This document shows positions 62,341 through 64,000 of a stretch of DNA of 64,000 bases, piece after piece (the first letter of the stretch is position 1; each line of letters opens with the position of its first letter). The notes under the pieces were generated by a model. It saw nothing but the letters and a program-made list of their open reading frames with translations, searched no databases and had not been told where the DNA came from. Source of the stretch: Aquimarina atlantica (GTDB lineage Bacteria > Bacteroidota > Bacteroidia > Flavobacteriales > Flavobacteriaceae). Both the position numbers and the translations under genes were made by a program. Where the stretch lies: NCBI RefSeq assembly GCF_000626715.1, contig NZ_AQRA01000004.1:186001-250000 (forward strand), in the 5' to 3' direction.

Positions 62341-63231
62341 GTGACATCTGAAAACGAAATCATAACTTCAAAAAAATGGGAATTGGATAAAATTTCAATT
62401 TCTCATAATATTATTGATTATAAAACATTTGGATCTTATGTCTCTAAAAATAATTCTGAATCGGTTAGACTACATTTTGGACTAAGTGGAAATTATAATT
62501 TTAAGTACAAACAGCTAAACTCTTCTTTCGATTTAGTAGGATCACACAATAACATAATGTATTCTAAAGGAATAGAAATCGAAGTATCTAACAAGAGTAA
62601 AAGAATTGAGACTTTTGGAATTAATTTCGATACAGATTTTTTTATTCATATTGCTCAAAACGGAAATGAATCACTAAAAAAACTGGCCGATAAAGTAATC
62701 CTTAATGAAAATGCTATTCTATCTAATGAGTGGAGGCCTAATAATTTTAAAATACAACAAGTAATTAATGAAATTCTATATGCACAATATACTAATGAAC
62801 TCAAAAACCTATTCCTACTATCAAAAAGTATTGAACTTCTCGTATTACAAGCAGAACTATATGAATTAAGCACCACGAACAAATTCATTAAGTCAAATTC
62901 TGATAAACAAAAACTATTTGAAGCAAAAGAAGTTTTAACCCTACAAATAGATAATCCGCCAACAATTAGTCAATTATCAAAAATAATTGGTCTCAATGAA
63001 TATAAACTCAAGAAAGGGTTTAAAGAATTATTTGGCACCACTGTATTTGGGTACATTCATAATAATCGAATGCATCTGGCCAAAAGATTATTATTAGGAA
63101 CCGATCTGTCTGCAAAAGAAATTGCTTATAAAGCTGGTTATAGTTCTCCTCAACATTTTTCAAAAGCATTTAAAAAAGAATTTGGGACTACTCCCGATAG
63201 TATTAGAAATTATCCCGATCGTACAATCTAA
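62341..63231 (+). CDS. AraC-family transcriptional regulator
   Basis: 296 aa from a GTG start. The N-terminal 190 residues form an effector domain without signal or membrane helix. The C-terminal AraC pair (about 195-292) has ISQLSKIIGLNEYKLKKGFK, the second helix-turn-helix LSAKEIAYKAGYSSPQHFSK and the closing FKKEFGTTPDSIRNY. It resembles PchR-type regulators of iron uptake, a guess. It lies before the SRPBCC gene, which may be its target. Confidence 0.86.
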   Translation: MTSENEIITSKKWELDKISISHNIIDYKTFGSYVSKNNSESVRLHFGLSGNYNFKYKQLNSSFDLVGSHNNIMYSKGIEIEVSNKSKRIETFGINFDTDFFIHIAQNGNESLKKLADKVILNENAILSNEWRPNNFKIQQVINEILYAQYTNELKNLFLLSKSIELLVLQAELYELSTTNKFIKSNSDKQKLFEAKEVLTLQIDNPPTISQLSKIIGLNEYKLKKGFKELFGTTVFGYIHNNRMHLAKRLLLGTDLSAKEIAYKAGYSSPQHFSKAFKKEFGTTPDSIRNYPDRTI

Positions 63232-63280
63232 AGGAAGAAAATGGTAGCATTTTTGGTTTCAAATTGTAAAACTAAAACAT

Positions 63281-63793
63281 ATGAAAACCAGATTTTCCTT
63301 ATTAATAATCGCCTCATTATTATTAATAGGCTGTAAATCAAAAAACTCTACCGCAATTATGATGATCGAAAAAGAAATTCAGTTCAATGCTAATAAAGAA
63401 AAAGTATGGGAATTATTAACAAATCCAGCAATAACCAAACAATATATGTATGGTTGTGAAGTGCTATCAGATTGGGAAATAGGAGGCTCCATTTTTTGGA
63501 AAGGCCAAACCGAGGATGGTAAAGAAGTTACCTATGTAAAAGGAAAAATAGTTGAATATAAAAAAGGAAAACGGGTAACTTTTACCATGTTTGATCCAAA
63601 TATGGAAATTGAAGACATTCCTGAAAATTATTTGAGTCTAACGTATGACCTAAAAGAAAAAAACAATAAAACTATATTAAAACTTACTCAGGGAAATTTT
63701 GCAACCGTTGCTCTTGGAGAAAAGAGATATGAAGAATCTCTAAAAGGGTGGGAAATGGTAATCCCAACTATGAAACAGATAGTAGAACAATAA
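63281..63793 (+). CDS. SRPBCC-domain lipoprotein
   Basis: 170 aa. Lipoprotein signal KTRFSLLIIASLLLIGC then KSKN. The remaining 145 residues are an AHSA1-like SRPBCC domain (IEKEIQFNANKEKVWELLTN, GGSIFWKGQTEDGKEVTYVK, closing LKGWEMVIPTMKQIV). Such domains are nearly always cytosolic, so the lipid anchor is unusual. Follows the AraC gene by 49 nt. Confidence 0.82.
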   Translation: MKTRFSLLIIASLLLIGCKSKNSTAIMMIEKEIQFNANKEKVWELLTNPAITKQYMYGCEVLSDWEIGGSIFWKGQTEDGKEVTYVKGKIVEYKKGKRVTFTMFDPNMEIEDIPENYLSLTYDLKEKNNKTILKLTQGNFATVALGEKRYEESLKGWEMVIPTMKQIVEQ

Positions 63794-63812
63794 ATCTCGA
63801 ATAAAGAGAAAC

Positions 63813-63848
63813 AATAACGGTTTGCTTATTTTTTCAAACCGTTATTTC
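63813..63848. terminator. Bidirectional terminator
   Basis: AATAACGGTTTG (63813-63824) pairs with CAAACCGTTATT (63835-63846), a perfect 12-bp stem with T-rich loop between convergent genes. Confidence 0.75.
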
Positions 63849-63880
63849 TGCATTCACTTTTTATAGTATTTTTTTATTAT

Positions 63881-64000
63881 TTAATTTAAATTTATAATAA
63901 TATTTCCTTTTTTGTTTCCGCTTTCAATATATCTGTGAGCTTCAGCAATTTGTTCTAAATTGTATCTTTTATCAATAATTGTATTTAATTTTCCTTTTTC
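63881..64000 (-). CDS. Medium-chain dehydrogenase/quinone oxidoreductase-type protein, C-terminal end (cut by window edge)
   Basis: The last 39 codons on the minus strand, ending at 63881-63883. The tail [20 protein letters not shown] then GNIII is the standard end of NADPH:quinone reductase-like zinc-type oxidoreductases (MDR superfamily). The rest lies beyond the window, so substrate and start are unknown. Confidence 0.75.
   Translation of the reverse strand, partial: EKGKLNTIIDKRYNLEQIAEAHRYIESGNKKGNIIINLN

Overview
The window looks like a chromosome segment from a marine Flavobacteriaceae bacterium (Bacteroidota), possibly Aquimarina-like. This rests on low GC, Bacteroidetes-type promoters (TAnnTTTG close upstream of genes), many lipoproteins with Bacteroidetes-style signals, a SusC/SusD pair with an ECF sigma/FecR pair, DUF4199 proteins, an alternative GlmU-like protein and a MarR/beta-oxidation cluster typical of the family. 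I saw no rRNA, tRNA, CRISPR array or intact insertion sequence. Genus assignment is inference.

Layout. 1-4.8 kb: 5' part of mtaB, an oligopeptide-type binding lipoprotein, a GlmU-like protein, a 0.85 kb gene-free stretch with dispersed palindromes, and rpmE2. 5-11.6 kb: a small lipoprotein, two tandem DUF4199 membrane proteins, a GT2 glycosyltransferase, a phosphohexomutase and an MsbA-like ABC exporter. 11.65-12.75 kb: four tandem copies of what looks like a complete small-RNA gene on the minus strand. Each copy has a promoter, about 130 nt of transcript with C-rich hairpin loops, and a GNRA-capped terminator; three of the four also have an upstream inverted repeat at fixed distance. This is the most interesting feature of the window. 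12.9-14.5 kb: ECF sigma factor, membrane partner and a periplasmic sensor-like protein. 14.5-21.3 kb: BNR-repeat lipoprotein, RsmB-like methyltransferase, purL and a cysteine hydrolase.

21.6-30 kb is a fatty-acid beta-oxidation cluster: acyl-CoA ligase, MarR regulator, FadN-type bifunctional enzyme, thiolase and acyl-CoA dehydrogenase. Matching palindromes before the ligase and before marR suggest one regulon. A four-helix-bundle (23S rRNA IVS-type) gene flanked by inverted CTAGA-rich repeats sits between the bifunctional enzyme and the thiolase. 30-34.8 kb: ArsR-type regulator, DinB, ACT and OsmC proteins on the minus strand, then a CBM9-like lipoprotein and an MFS transporter.

34.8-44.3 kb is a nutrient-uptake locus: an ECF sigma factor divergent from FecR, then SusC, SusD, a zinc metallohydrolase lipoprotein and a DUF4302 lipoprotein. 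44.6-51.8 kb holds secreted hydrolases (beta-propeller/NTF2 fusion, amidohydrolase/NTF2 fusion, M28 and M1 peptidases) and a TauE-type permease. An orphan double-glycine RiPP precursor follows at 52 kb.

52.3-64 kb is a mixed region: GNAT, membrane-bound AraC regulator, NTF2-like protein, alpha/beta hydrolase overlapping an ECF sigma gene and its membrane partner, an unrecognised lipoprotein, a TIKI-fold lipoprotein, ketopantoate-reductase-like and agmatinase-like enzymes, an AraC regulator, an SRPBCC lipoprotein, and the 3' end of a medium-chain dehydrogenase-type oxidoreductase.
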